From contig JBJMKZ010000004.1 in the NCBI GenBank assembly GCA_045805565.1, positions 1 through 64,000 of the forward strand: a DNA stretch of 64,000 bases. Direction: 5' to 3'. This DNA is from DATAEY01 sp045805565. GTDB lineage: Bacteria; Actinomycetota; Thermoleophilia; Solirubrobacterales; Solirubrobacteraceae. Shown here in pieces: positions 25,157 to 32,169 of the stretch (position 1 is the first letter of the stretch; each line of letters begins with the position of its first letter). The notes beneath the pieces were generated by a model that was not told the origin of the DNA, did not search any database, and worked only from the letters and a program-made list of their open reading frames with translations. The position numbers were made by a program, and so were the translations under genes.

Positions 25157-26376
25157 TCGGCGTAGGGGCCCAGCATGGCCCGGCGCTCGGGCACACGTGA
25201 CTCCGGCTCCACTTCCACCACCCGCAGGGCGGCATCGGGGCCCGCCAGGGCGCGCGACTGCCGGACCGCCTCGCGCAGACGCGCGTCGCGCTCGCGAGCG
25301 GCCTCGTCCAGCAGCGTGCGCTGGTCGGTCACCGGCGGGCCGAACCGCTCGACCCCCAGGCGCAGCGACTGGGCGGGAGCGGGCAGCAGGACCAGTCGCG
25401 GGACAATCGCCAGCCGCATGCGAGCGGGATCGGCCAGCGCCTCGCGGAAGATGACCCGCTCGCGCCAGGTCCCTCCCTCCACCAGCCGCGCGGACAGGAC
25501 GATGGCGCGCAGGGTCCGGCCGCGCCGCTCGCGGCGGGCGGCCAGCCGGTCGATCAGGAGCCCCACCGCATGCTCGAGGGAGGGTCCGGACGCCGCCTCG
25601 GGAAGCTCGAGCGACTCCTCCAGCCGCTCTGGGGGACGCCTCGGTTGCAGCGGGCGGTCACGCCCGCTGGCCAGGTCGTGGGCCAGTACGCCGGCGGCGC
25701 CGAAGCGGTCGGCCAGAGCGGCGCGGGGCAGGCGCGACAGTTCGCCGAGGGTTCGCACGCCCAGCCGCTCCAGCGCGGGAGGCAGACCCGCGGTCTGCTC
25801 GCGGACGTCCAGCAGCCTGACCGGCAGCGGCGCCAGGTAGGCCCGCGCGCCGGCCTCCCCGCCGCGGACGATCTCCATCCGCCCGCGCCGGGCGCCGGCA
25901 CGCGCTCGGCCGGCGGCTGCCACGGCGCAGAAGCGCGACGCGGCGGCGCCCAGTCGCGCCGGATGCCCGGCGGCGGTGCCGGAACGCCGTACCGCCCGCC
26001 GCGCCGCGTCCACCACGCCCTCGAGGTGACCGCCGTGCAGGGTGCGAAGGCCCTGGCCGTCGAAGCACACCAGGCCCGGGCTCTGGGGAGCGACCTCCGC
26101 GCCGATCGCCTCCAGGCGGGCCAACACCTCCTCCCAGGCCTCGGCCACCCCCGCGGGATCGGGCGGTATCAGCGCCAGCCGCGGACAGCGGGCCAGCGCC
26201 TCGCCCAGGCCCATCCCTGCCCGCACGCCGAAGGCCTCCGCCGCGGGCGAGGCCTCCCCGATGCGCTGGCCACCCCCCGGCTCTGGAGCCAGCACCGCCG
26301 GGCGGCGTAGCAGCGCCGCCCGTCCGCCGGCCGCCACGGCCAGTTCGAAGCGCACAAGCAGCAGGCAGACGATCAT
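25153..26376 (-). CDS. imuB: ImuB-like Y-family polymerase homologue (SOS mutasome)
   Basis: Y-family DNA polymerase-like protein of 407 residues. In the ImuA'-ImuB-DnaE2 mutasome such proteins act as a clamp-binding adaptor rather than a polymerase. The palm region reads CLLLVRFELAVAAGG where active enzymes have an acidic DxD, and FDGQGL where they have SxDE, so catalysis is lost, as in known ImuB. HhH-like regions (LERLGVRTLGELSRLPRAALADRFG) follow. The ATG at 26374-26376 was chosen because a perfect LexA box (26382-26395) lies immediately upstream; an in-frame GTG inside the box is the alternative. It is followed by the overlapping DUF6504 gene. No imuA' or dnaE2 lies within the window. 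Confidence 0.85.
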   Translation of the reverse strand: MIVCLLLVRFELAVAAGGRAALLRRPAVLAPEPGGGQRIGEASPAAEAFGVRAGMGLGEALARCPRLALIPPDPAGVAEAWEEVLARLEAIGAEVAPQSPGLVCFDGQGLRTLHGGHLEGVVDAARRAVRRSGTAAGHPARLGAAASRFCAVAAAGRARAGARRGRMEIVRGGEAGARAYLAPLPVRLLDVREQTAGLPPALERLGVRTLGELSRLPRAALADRFGAAGVLAHDLASGRDRPLQPRRPPERLEESLELPEAASGPSLEHAVGLLIDRLAARRERRGRTLRAIVLSARLVEGGTWRERVIFREALADPARMRLAIVPRLVLLPAPAQSLRLGVERFGPPVTDQRTLLDEAARERDARLREAVRQSRALAGPDAALRVVEVEPESRVPERRAMLGPYAE

Positions 26377-26381
26377 GGAGA

Positions 26382-26395
26382 CGAACACATGTTCG
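26382..26395. promoter_or_regulatory. LexA box (SOS operator) of imuB
   Basis: CGAAC-ACAT-GTTCG, a perfect palindrome of the Gram-positive/actinobacterial SOS box, ends 6 bases upstream of the imuB ATG. LexA bound here would cover the transcription start. It matches the boxes in front of lexA at 29987-30042. A second perfect inverted repeat, GGGAGA-CC-TCTCCC, lies next to it at 26400-26413. Confidence 0.92.
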
Positions 26396-26493
26396 CATCG
26401 GGAGACCTCTCCCGCAAGCGCCGGCCCGCCCATCTGCCGCGCCGGGAGGCCGATGGCGGCCGAACCGCGACCGCCTGGCGAGCGAAGCGACTG

Positions 26494-28251
26494 CTAGTAC
26501 GCCGAGGGCTCGCCGAACATCTCGCCGATCCGCGCGGCGACCGAGAAGTCCCCGTCCACCTCGAGCTGGCCGGCCATGAGCGCCCGGCCCGGCTCGAGCT
26601 CCCCTCCCACCAGGCGGACGAAGTCGCCGAGCGCCATGCGAATCGTGACCGTCGGGTCCGTGGACCGCCCCGGCTGCGCCCGGGCGCGGCCGTCCGAGAT
26701 CGACACCACCCACTGTCGGGGCGGGCCGCCGTTTCGCGGAGTCAGCTCATACTGGATGTCGCCCTCGAAGCCCCGCGCGCGCTCGGGCGCGAACCGCCGC
26801 GCCATTCCGGCGAACACCACCCGCAGGCCCGCCTGCGATCCGATCGTGCGCTCCAGCCGCCGGTCGTCGCTGCGACGCACGAACGCGCCCACGGCGGCCT
26901 CCCCTCGCTCGGCCAGCCGGGCCGCCAGGCGGCGACCGTCACGCGCCGGAGGTTGGTCGCGGTCGGCGGGGACGGCGCCCGCGCCGGTGCGCGCCGCGGG
27001 CGGGCCGGAGTCCAGCGGACCGATCGTGTGCCCGGTGTCGGCGATGCGGGCCGGAGGACGGCGTGCCAGGGCCGCCTCGACGGCGACCGCCAGCCGCTCG
27101 GTCTTCTCGCGCTCGGCTTGCTCCGCCCGCTCGGCGAACTCGGGCAGCACCTGCGCGGCGAACAGCTGCAGCGATTCGCAGATGTGCTCGTGTCGGTTGC
27201 GGCCCGCCTGCGAGACGAAGATCACCTGATCCACGCCCGCCCGCTCATAGCGGCGCGCCAGGTCGCGCACCTGGTCGGGCGTGCCGATCGCCCCCCGCAG
27301 CGAGCCCAGGCCCTCCTGCATGATCTTCACGCCGAGCGGCTCGGCGTCCGGCGTCACGATCTCGCGCGCGAAGCCCATCTCGGCGCGACGGCGCTGGAAC
27401 TCCTCCCAGATGTTCGTGCGTCCCGGGCGATGCTCGCCGAACACGTAGTAGTGGGCGAGCGAGTAGCCGAAGAAGTGCCCGCCGTCGATCCCGCGCTCGA
27501 TGGCGGTCTGCTCGTCGTGGTGGCACATCATCGGCAGCACCACCGCGAAGCGGGGATTCACCGCGAATCCGGCCGGGACGCAGCGCTCCGAGGCGACGAT
27601 CGCGTGGTACTCGTCCACCCACTCCCTGGCCTCCTCGGGTTCGACGAACGAGAAGGTCAGGGCGCCGATTCCCTTCTCGGCGGCCAGCCGGATCGTCTCT
27701 CGTCGCGAGCAGGCGACCCACAGCGGCGGATGCGGCTGCTGCACCGGCTTGGGCACGATGTTGCGGGGCGGCATCGCCACGAAGCGCCCGTCCCAGCCGG
27801 CGAAGGGCTCCTCGACGAACATCCTCGTGACGACGTCCAGCGCCTCCTCCCACTGCGCGCGCTTGGTCTCGCGCTCGACCCCGAATCCCGCCAGCTCGGC
27901 TCCGGAGGAAGTCTCTCCGGTGCCGAAGTCGCAGCGCCCGCCCGAGACCAGGTCCAGCATCGCCACCTTCTCGGCGACGCGCGCCGGGTGCTGGTAGCCC
28001 GGCGGCATCGCCACGATTCCGAAGCCGAGACGGATGCGCCGGGTGCGCTGGCTGGCCGCGGCCAGGAACACCTCGGACGCGGACGAATGGGAGTACTCCT
28101 CAAGGAAGTGGTGCTCGACCTCCCACGCGTAGTCGAAGCCGAGGCGGTCCGCGAGCTCGATCTGCTCGAGCGCATCGGAGATCAGCCCCTGTTCGGCGCC
28201 GCCGTCCCACGGGCGCGGGAGCTGGTGCTCGTAGAAGATCCCGAAGCGCAT
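26494..28251 (-). CDS. Luciferase-like monooxygenase fused to an SCP2-type domain
   Basis: 585-residue fusion. Residues 1 to about 375 form an LLM-class flavin-dependent oxidoreductase (MRFGIFYEHQLPRPW; FDYAWEVEHHFLEEYSHS; GFGIVAMPPGYQHP; PPLWVACS), with F420 or FMN as cofactor. A low-complexity linker follows, and the last 120 or so residues resemble an SCP2 sterol-binding domain (DPTVTIRMALGDFVRLVGGELEPGRALMAGQLEVDGD cut by the usual glycines). The combination suggests oxidation of a hydrophobic, possibly sterol or polyketide-like, substrate. It is a single gene upstream of imuB but separated from it by imuB's own LexA box. Confidence 0.85.
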   Translation of the reverse strand: MRFGIFYEHQLPRPWDGGAEQGLISDALEQIELADRLGFDYAWEVEHHFLEEYSHSSASEVFLAAASQRTRRIRLGFGIVAMPPGYQHPARVAEKVAMLDLVSGGRCDFGTGETSSGAELAGFGVERETKRAQWEEALDVVTRMFVEEPFAGWDGRFVAMPPRNIVPKPVQQPHPPLWVACSRRETIRLAAEKGIGALTFSFVEPEEAREWVDEYHAIVASERCVPAGFAVNPRFAVVLPMMCHHDEQTAIERGIDGGHFFGYSLAHYYVFGEHRPGRTNIWEEFQRRRAEMGFAREIVTPDAEPLGVKIMQEGLGSLRGAIGTPDQVRDLARRYERAGVDQVIFVSQAGRNRHEHICESLQLFAAQVLPEFAERAEQAEREKTERLAVAVEAALARRPPARIADTGHTIGPLDSGPPAARTGAGAVPADRDQPPARDGRRLAARLAERGEAAVGAFVRRSDDRRLERTIGSQAGLRVVFAGMARRFAPERARGFEGDIQYELTPRNGGPPRQWVVSISDGRARAQPGRSTDPTVTIRMALGDFVRLVGGELEPGRALMAGQLEVDGDFSVAARIGEMFGEPSAY

Positions 28252-28323
28252 CCGGCGCCCATCCTAGTCCGCCCCCGGCAGGGTCGAGGCCCTCCGGCAC
28301 GCCGGTCGGGGGCGGGCGAACTA

Positions 28324-28351
28324 GGAAGGGCCCCGATGCCGGGGCCCTTCC
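28324..28351. terminator. Hairpin terminator beyond rnpB
   Basis: GGAAGGGCCCC (28324-28334) pairs perfectly with GGGGCCCTTCC (28341-28351) around a 6-base loop. It lies 4 bases past the 3' end of rnpB and 72 bases upstream of the LLM gene start, in the leftward direction. There is no strong T run (CTAGTT follows), so it may need help or act mainly in RNA processing. Confidence 0.7.
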
Positions 28352-28355
28352 CTTA

Positions 28356-28678
28356 GCAGGCCTGTAAGCCGGATTCTGTCGGGAACAGCCATCTGTCTGA
28401 GCGGCCTACCTGGACCTCGGCGGGCAACCTGCCAGCGGTCCTGCTTGGCCTTGCATCAGGCGGGGTTTGCCTGGCCGCCGCGTCACCGCGACGCCGGTGC
28501 GCTCTTACCGCACCATTTCACCCTTGCCGGCTCGCGGCTCAGCTGCGGCCGCGAGCTTGGGCGGTGTCATTTCTGTGGCACTTTCCCGCGGGTTTCCCCG
28601 GGTCGGCGTTACCGACCGCCCTGCCCTGTGATGTCCGGACTTTCCTCGGAGACACACCTCCGCGGCTGCTCAGCCTGC
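28356..28678 (-). ncRNA. rnpB: RNase P RNA (class A)
   Basis: Catalytic RNA that removes 5' leaders from tRNA precursors. On the minus strand the universally conserved 5' block GAGGAAAGTCCGGAC lies at about 28635-28650. The sequence GAAAGTGCCACAGAAA follows in the expected place near 28565-28580, and GATGCAAGGCCAAGCAG and the 3' block ACAGAATCCGGCTTACAGG complete it. The ends were set from the closing P1 helix: GCAGGC (28673-28678, minus strand) pairs with GCCTGC (28356-28361). About 323 nucleotides is slightly short for class A, implying reduced peripheral helices. Exact ends may differ by a few bases. Confidence 0.95.
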
Positions 28679-28752
28679 ACTACAAGGGTAGCGGCCCCGA
28701 GCAGCCCCGCCGGATGCCGGCGTCGGTTCCTGGCGCGGCGTCGATAGGCGGC

Positions 28753-29040
28753 TCAGCCGCCCACCTGATAGCGCACGTTGCCCTTGTCGTCCTGCTGAAT
28801 CACGCGCACGGTGGCGCGATCGCCGCCCGTGGTGACCGCGGTGCAGTTGAACTTGCCGCCGGCCTTGAGCTCGACGTCACTGGGGCAGTCGACCGACTTC
28901 ACCTTGACTCCCGCCTGCTGCTCGATGCCCTGCTTGATCTTGGGCTCGAGCTTGTCGGTGTTCAGCATCTTGGTCCCGCACGCGCTCAGCGCGAGCGCGG
29001 CCGGCAAGGCGATCAGGACGACTGGACGACGACGGATCAT
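28753..29040 (-). CDS. DUF4333 lipoprotein
   Basis: Small exported lipoprotein of 95 residues. It has a positively charged N-terminus (MIRRRP), a hydrophobic signal core and the lipobox LSAC with the modified cysteine at residue 21. The mature part (KVKSVDCPSDVELKAGGKFNC, with two cysteines likely disulphide bonded, then VRVIQQDDKGNVRYQVGG) is a typical DUF4333 domain, which is widespread in actinobacteria and of unknown function. It lies upstream of rnpB on the same strand. Confidence 0.88.
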   Translation of the reverse strand: MIRRRPVVLIALPAALALSACGTKMLNTDKLEPKIKQGIEQQAGVKVKSVDCPSDVELKAGGKFNCTAVTTGGDRATVRVIQQDDKGNVRYQVGG

Positions 29041-29102
29041 GCGCGGCTCCTCCTCGAGCGGGCAGTGGCGGCGCTAAGCCTAAGTGCTCGCCCGGCTGGA
29101 GG

Positions 29103-29330
29103 TCAGCTCAGCGAGGCCGAGCACGAGCCGCAGCGCCCGGCCTGCTCCCCGGCCGGCGCCATCCGCCCGCCACACGCAGGGCAGGCGACCGGCACCCGGG
29201 CGCACAGGCCCGCCCAAGCGCCGGAGATGACCTCGTCCAGCGTGAGGCGCCCGCGGACCGCCGGCCAGGCGCCGCCCCGGCGGGGGCTTGGCGCCGGTTC
29301 GGCGGCGGGTTGGACGACGGCCAGGCTCAC
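29103..29330 (-). CDS. Small zinc-ribbon protein coupled to lexA
   Basis: Protein of 75 residues whose second half holds four cysteines in two CxxC knuckles (CPAC and CGSC), a zinc-ribbon arrangement, after a helix LTLDEVISGAWAGLCARV. The start is a GTG that overlaps the lexA stop (GTGA), so it must be co-transcribed with lexA and is presumably SOS-inducible. I do not recognise a named family. A role as an SOS accessory factor is inference from the coupling only. Confidence 0.65.
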   Translation of the reverse strand: MSLAVVQPAAEPAPSPRRGGAWPAVRGRLTLDEVISGAWAGLCARVPVACPACGGRMAPAGEQAGRCGSCSASLS

Positions 29331-29950
29331 GAGACCTTGCGCAGCAGGCCGACGACGCGCCCCAGGACGCGGACTTCCTTGGAGCGGATCGGCTTCATCG
29401 CGGCGTTCTCGGGCTGCAGGCGAATGTGGTCAGGCTCGCGATAGAAGCGCTTGACGGTGGCCTCCTCGCCCACCATCGCCACCACGATCTCGCCGTCCTG
29501 AGCGGTGTCCTGCGACTTGACCACGACGAAGTCGCCCTCGAGGATGCCGGCGTCCTTCATCGATTCGCCCCGGACTCGCAGGAGGTACTCCCCGGACTCG
29601 CCGCCGGCCGCCTCGGGGACGTCCACGTAGTCCTCGATGTTCTCCTCGGCCAGCACCGGCTGGCCGGCAGCCACGTGGCCGACCAGCGGCAGGCCGCCGG
29701 GCCGGACGATCTCGCGCATGCCCCCGACCGCCCGGTCCAGGAGCTCGAGCGCGCGCGGCTTGGAAGGATCGCGCCTCAGCAGGCCGATCCGCTCGAGGTT
29801 GGCCAGGTGGGCGTGCACGGTCGACGACGAGGCCAGGCCCACCGCCTTGCCGATGTCGCGCACGGTGGGCGGATAGCCGTACTTCGCCGAGTAGCGCTTG
29901 ATGAACTCGAAGATCTCCTGCTGGCGCTTGGTGAGGTCGAGATCGACCAT
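29327..29950 (-). CDS. lexA: LexA repressor
   Basis: SOS master repressor of 207 residues. The N-terminal winged helix starts LTKRQQEIFEFIKRY, with the recognition region TVRDIGKAVGLASSSTVHAHL. The self-cleavage site is Ala95-Gly96 in HVAAGQP, the catalytic serine is Ser130 in RGESM and the general-base lysine is Lys167 in ATVKRF. The ATG at 29948-29950 has AGGAGG 10 bases upstream (29961-29966). The promoter contains two LexA boxes, so it is autoregulated. The overlapping zinc-ribbon gene follows. Confidence 0.96.
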   Translation of the reverse strand: MVDLDLTKRQQEIFEFIKRYSAKYGYPPTVRDIGKAVGLASSSTVHAHLANLERIGLLRRDPSKPRALELLDRAVGGMREIVRPGGLPLVGHVAAGQPVLAEENIEDYVDVPEAAGGESGEYLLRVRGESMKDAGILEGDFVVVKSQDTAQDGEIVVAMVGEEATVKRFYREPDHIRLQPENAAMKPIRSKEVRVLGRVVGLLRKVS

Positions 29951-29986
29951 GGCGACGATCCTCCTAGCGTCCCTGTGGCGGCCAGA

Positions 29987-30042
29987 CGAACATGTGTTCG
30001 GAACCATACCGCCGTCCGCGGACGTACTCAAGCACGTGTTCG
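29987..30042 (-). promoter_or_regulatory. lexA promoter with two LexA boxes
   Basis: On the minus strand TTGAGT (30026-30031) and TATGGT (30003-30008) are separated by 17 bases. A perfect LexA box CGAAC-ATGT-GTTCG (29987-30000) starts just past the -10 and would cover the start site. A weaker box (CAAGC-ACGT-GTTCG, two mismatches, 30029-30042) overlaps the -35. The two box centres are 42 bases apart, four helical turns, so two LexA dimers would lie on the same face and clamp the promoter. Confidence 0.85.
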
Positions 30043-30093
30043 ACCGGCTCGGAAATCCACCTTGGGGTGGGCGGGAGGCGGTCTGCCCGGGGC

Positions 30094-30099
30094 TATACT
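30094..30099 (+). promoter_or_regulatory. -10 element of the tRNA-Leu gene
   Basis: TATACT ends 13 bases before the 5' end of tRNA-Leu, a good -10 match at a plausible distance. No clear -35 hexamer is seen 17 bases further upstream. Confidence 0.5.
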
Positions 30100-30112
30100 G
30101 GGCCGCCCGCGA

Positions 30113-30198
<86 letters not shown>

Positions 30199-30236
30199 CT
30201 GGAGAAGCTCCCGCATGCAGGGAGCCCACCCGTCCC

Positions 30237-30578
30237 ATGGCCCGTCTGGAGGACTACAGCTTCGGTCGTCTCACCGTCGACGGCACCGAGCAGCGGCGCG
30301 ACGTGATCGTCCTGCCGCACCGGGTGGTCACCGACTGGTGGCGCCGGGACGGGCACTCGCTGGTGATCGGCGACCTGCATGACGTGCTGGACGAGCTTCC
30401 CGAGCGCCTGATCGTCGGCAACGGCGCCCATGGGCGCCTGAAGCCCCACCCGGCGGTGATCGACGAGCTGCGTCGGCGCGGCGTCGAGGTCGAAGTGCTC
30501 GAGACGGACGACGCGGTGCGCCGCTACAACGAGCTCGACCGCCGCCGAGCGGCGGCGGCGCTGCACCTGACCTGCTGA
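30237..30578 (+). CDS. Mth938-like domain protein
   Basis: Single-domain protein of 113 residues in the Mth938/NDUFAF3-like (DUF498) family. Characteristic features are IEDYSFGRLTVDG-like opening (here LEDYSFGRLTVDG), the VTDWWRRDGH segment, RLIVGNGAHGRL and VEVEVLETDDAVRRYNEL. The ATG at 30237 follows the tRNA-Leu gene by 38 bases and may share its transcript. The bacterial function is unknown; the human relative assists respiratory complex I assembly. Confidence 0.82.
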   Translation: MARLEDYSFGRLTVDGTEQRRDVIVLPHRVVTDWWRRDGHSLVIGDLHDVLDELPERLIVGNGAHGRLKPHPAVIDELRRRGVEVEVLETDDAVRRYNELDRRRAAAALHLTC

Positions 30579-30587
30579 GACGCGCGC

Positions 30588-31526
30588 TCAGGCAGCCGCG
30601 CGCGCCCGGGCCCGGTACTGATCGGCCGCCTGCCTGAGCGTCTCTAGCATCGCCTCCACCGCGGGAGACCGGTAGCCGCCGGCCAGGGTCACCGCGCCGA
30701 CGTGGCGGACCGGCGCCTCGTCGCCGAGCGAGCGGATGACGACGTCGTCGCGCAGGTTGGTCAGGGCCAGCTCCGGCAGCAGCGAGATCGCAACCCCCGC
30801 GGCGACAAGTCCCTGCACCACGTTGTAGTCGTCCACCTGGAAGCCGACTCGCGGCTCGAACCCCGCGCGCTCGCATGCAGCGATGTGCATCTTGCCGCAC
30901 AGTCCGTTGTGGTCGCCCTGCACCCAGGACTCGGCTGACAGGTCGGCCAGCCGGATGGTCCGCCGGCGCGCCAGCGGGTGGTCGGTGGGCAGCGCCACGT
31001 ACATCGGGTCGTCGAGCAGATGGGCGATGTCCACGTCCTCGTGCATCGACTCGTAATCCGAGCTGGGCAGGGGCGAGTAGCGGAAGGTGAGCGCCACGTC
31101 GAGCTGGCCCGACTTCAGTTGAGGGATCGCGTCCTCGGGCTCGGCCTCCACCAGGGAGAGCTCGACCGCCGGGTGCTGGTGGGAGAAGCGCGCGATGGCC
31201 AGGGGCACCAGCGTCGCGCCGGCGGTCGAGAACGACGCGAGCCGGACCCGCCCGCCGCGCAGCCCGGCGATCGCCTCGAGCTCCTGCTCGGCGGCCGCCA
31301 CGCGGGCCAGGATCGCCGCGGAGTGCTCGACCAGCGCGCGGCCGGCGTCGGTGAGGCGGACCCCGCGGGCGTTGCGCGCCACCAGCGTCGTGCCGGTCTC
31401 GCGCTCCAGCGCCGTGATCTGTTGGGAGATGGCGGGCTGGGAGTAGCCCAGAGACTCGGCCGCCGCCGAGAACGACCCCTGCGCCGCGACCTCGCGCAGG
31501 ACCTGCAGCCGCTTCACGTCGAGCAT
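30588..31526 (-). CDS. LysR-family transcription regulator
   Basis: Transcription factor of 312 residues. The N-terminal helix-turn-helix (LREVAAQGSFSAAAESLGYSQPAISQQI cut across residues 8-37) is followed by the linker helix and a periplasmic-binding-like effector domain from about residue 92 to the C-terminus. The CAT of its start (31524-31526) lies inside a perfect palindrome (31525-31539), which fits autorepression. Its divergent neighbour at 31632 is a small hypothetical gene. The effector and target are unknown. Confidence 0.9.
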   Translation of the reverse strand: MLDVKRLQVLREVAAQGSFSAAAESLGYSQPAISQQITALERETGTTLVARNARGVRLTDAGRALVEHSAAILARVAAAEQELEAIAGLRGGRVRLASFSTAGATLVPLAIARFSHQHPAVELSLVEAEPEDAIPQLKSGQLDVALTFRYSPLPSSDYESMHEDVDIAHLLDDPMYVALPTDHPLARRRTIRLADLSAESWVQGDHNGLCGKMHIAACERAGFEPRVGFQVDDYNVVQGLVAAGVAISLLPELALTNLRDDVVIRSLGDEAPVRHVGAVTLAGGYRSPAVEAMLETLRQAADQYRARARAAA

Positions 31527-31539
31527 AAGTTCAGCTTAT
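31525..31539. promoter_or_regulatory. LysR-type operator at the regulator's own start
   Basis: ATAAG-TTCAG-CTTAT, 5-bp arms around a 5-base centre, contains the T-N11-A layout of LysR-type sites. It overlaps the ATG of the LysR gene, so binding would block its own expression. It stands out as an AT-rich motif in GC-rich DNA. Confidence 0.65.
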
Positions 31540-31570
31540 AGCACTCCCTGCAAATCGTCATTTGATCTTA

Positions 31571-31586
31571 TGTCACGGGCGTGACA
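31571..31586. promoter_or_regulatory. Second palindrome in the LysR divergent region
   Basis: TGTCAC-GGGC-GTGACA is a perfect 6-bp-arm inverted repeat, 32 bases from the ATAAG/CTTAT site and 46 bases before the rightward gene at 31632. Its sequence differs from the LysR-type site, so a second regulator may act in this divergent control region. Confidence 0.45.
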
Positions 31587-31631
31587 TCGTGAACGTCGTA
31601 CTCCCGAGCCTCTTCCCGCCAAGGAGTCGAC

Positions 31632-32036
31632 ATGCCCCTCTCCTCCCCGTCCATCTCCATCCGCAGTGCGTATCCCGACGACGCCGACGCGCTGCACCGC
31701 CTGGCCGCACTGGACAGCGCTCCCGTCCCGGAGTCGCCCGTCCTCGTGGCGGATGTCGGGGGCGAGCTTCGGGCGGCGCTCTCGCTCAGCGACCGCACCG
31801 TGATCGCCGATCCGTTCGTCGCGACGGCCCACCTGGTGGTGCTGCTCGAGGTGCAGGCCGCGCAGCTGCGGCAGTCCGGCGCGGGCGGCTCGCGCGGGCG
31901 CTCCGCCCTGCGCGCCGCCGCCGCTGTGTGGCGTGGGCTGACCGCTCGTGATCGTGGCGGGGAAGCGAGCCTCGCGCCCACCGTGCCCGAGCGGCCACCG
32001 TCGCTCGCCCTGCACGGGCTCGTCCGGGCGCCGTAG
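31632..32036 (+). CDS. Small protein with a GNAT-like N-terminus
   Basis: 134 residues. The opening ISIRSAYPDDADALHRLAALDS and LVADVGGELRAALSLSDRTVIADPF resemble the first half of a GNAT fold, but the acetyl-CoA loop and catalytic half are absent. Instead a helix VLLEVQAAQLR is followed by a basic, disordered tail. Such truncated GNAT-like proteins are common in high-GC actinobacteria and are unlikely to be enzymes. The gene is divergent from the LysR regulator and ends 14 bases before a 15-bp hairpin (32051-32100). Confidence 0.6.
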   Translation: MPLSSPSISIRSAYPDDADALHRLAALDSAPVPESPVLVADVGGELRAALSLSDRTVIADPFVATAHLVVLLEVQAAQLRQSGAGGSRGRSALRAAAAVWRGLTARDRGGEASLAPTVPERPPSLALHGLVRAP

Positions 32037-32050
32037 GGAATTCCCGCGCC

Positions 32051-32100
32051 GCCGGCGTCCCCGCCCCGCCTCCCCCCTGGCCGGCGGCGGGGACGCCGGC
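32051..32100 (+). terminator. Long-stem hairpin after the GNAT-like gene
   Basis: GCCGGCGTCCCCGCC (32051-32065) pairs perfectly with GGCGGGGACGCCGGC (32086-32100) around a 20-base C-rich loop. It begins 14 bases after the stop of the GNAT-like gene. There is no T run, so it would act as a factor-assisted or structural terminator separating that gene from the operon starting at 32170. Confidence 0.6.
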
Positions 32101-32169
32101 CTCCATCCGCTCGTCCACGCTCTTCCAGGATCGACCCGACGCGGCGAGGTGGGCTAGCGTCAGACCTCG

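Noticed and set aside
26389..28356. 655-codon open frame antisense to the LLM-SCP2 gene
   Set aside because: Same GC-bias shadow; it also runs across the imuB LexA box and the LLM stop without any domain signature.
28685..28690. -10 box TACCCT for rnpB
   Set aside because: The hexamer is at a plausible place, but no -35 is found at the right distance, so the promoter was not called.
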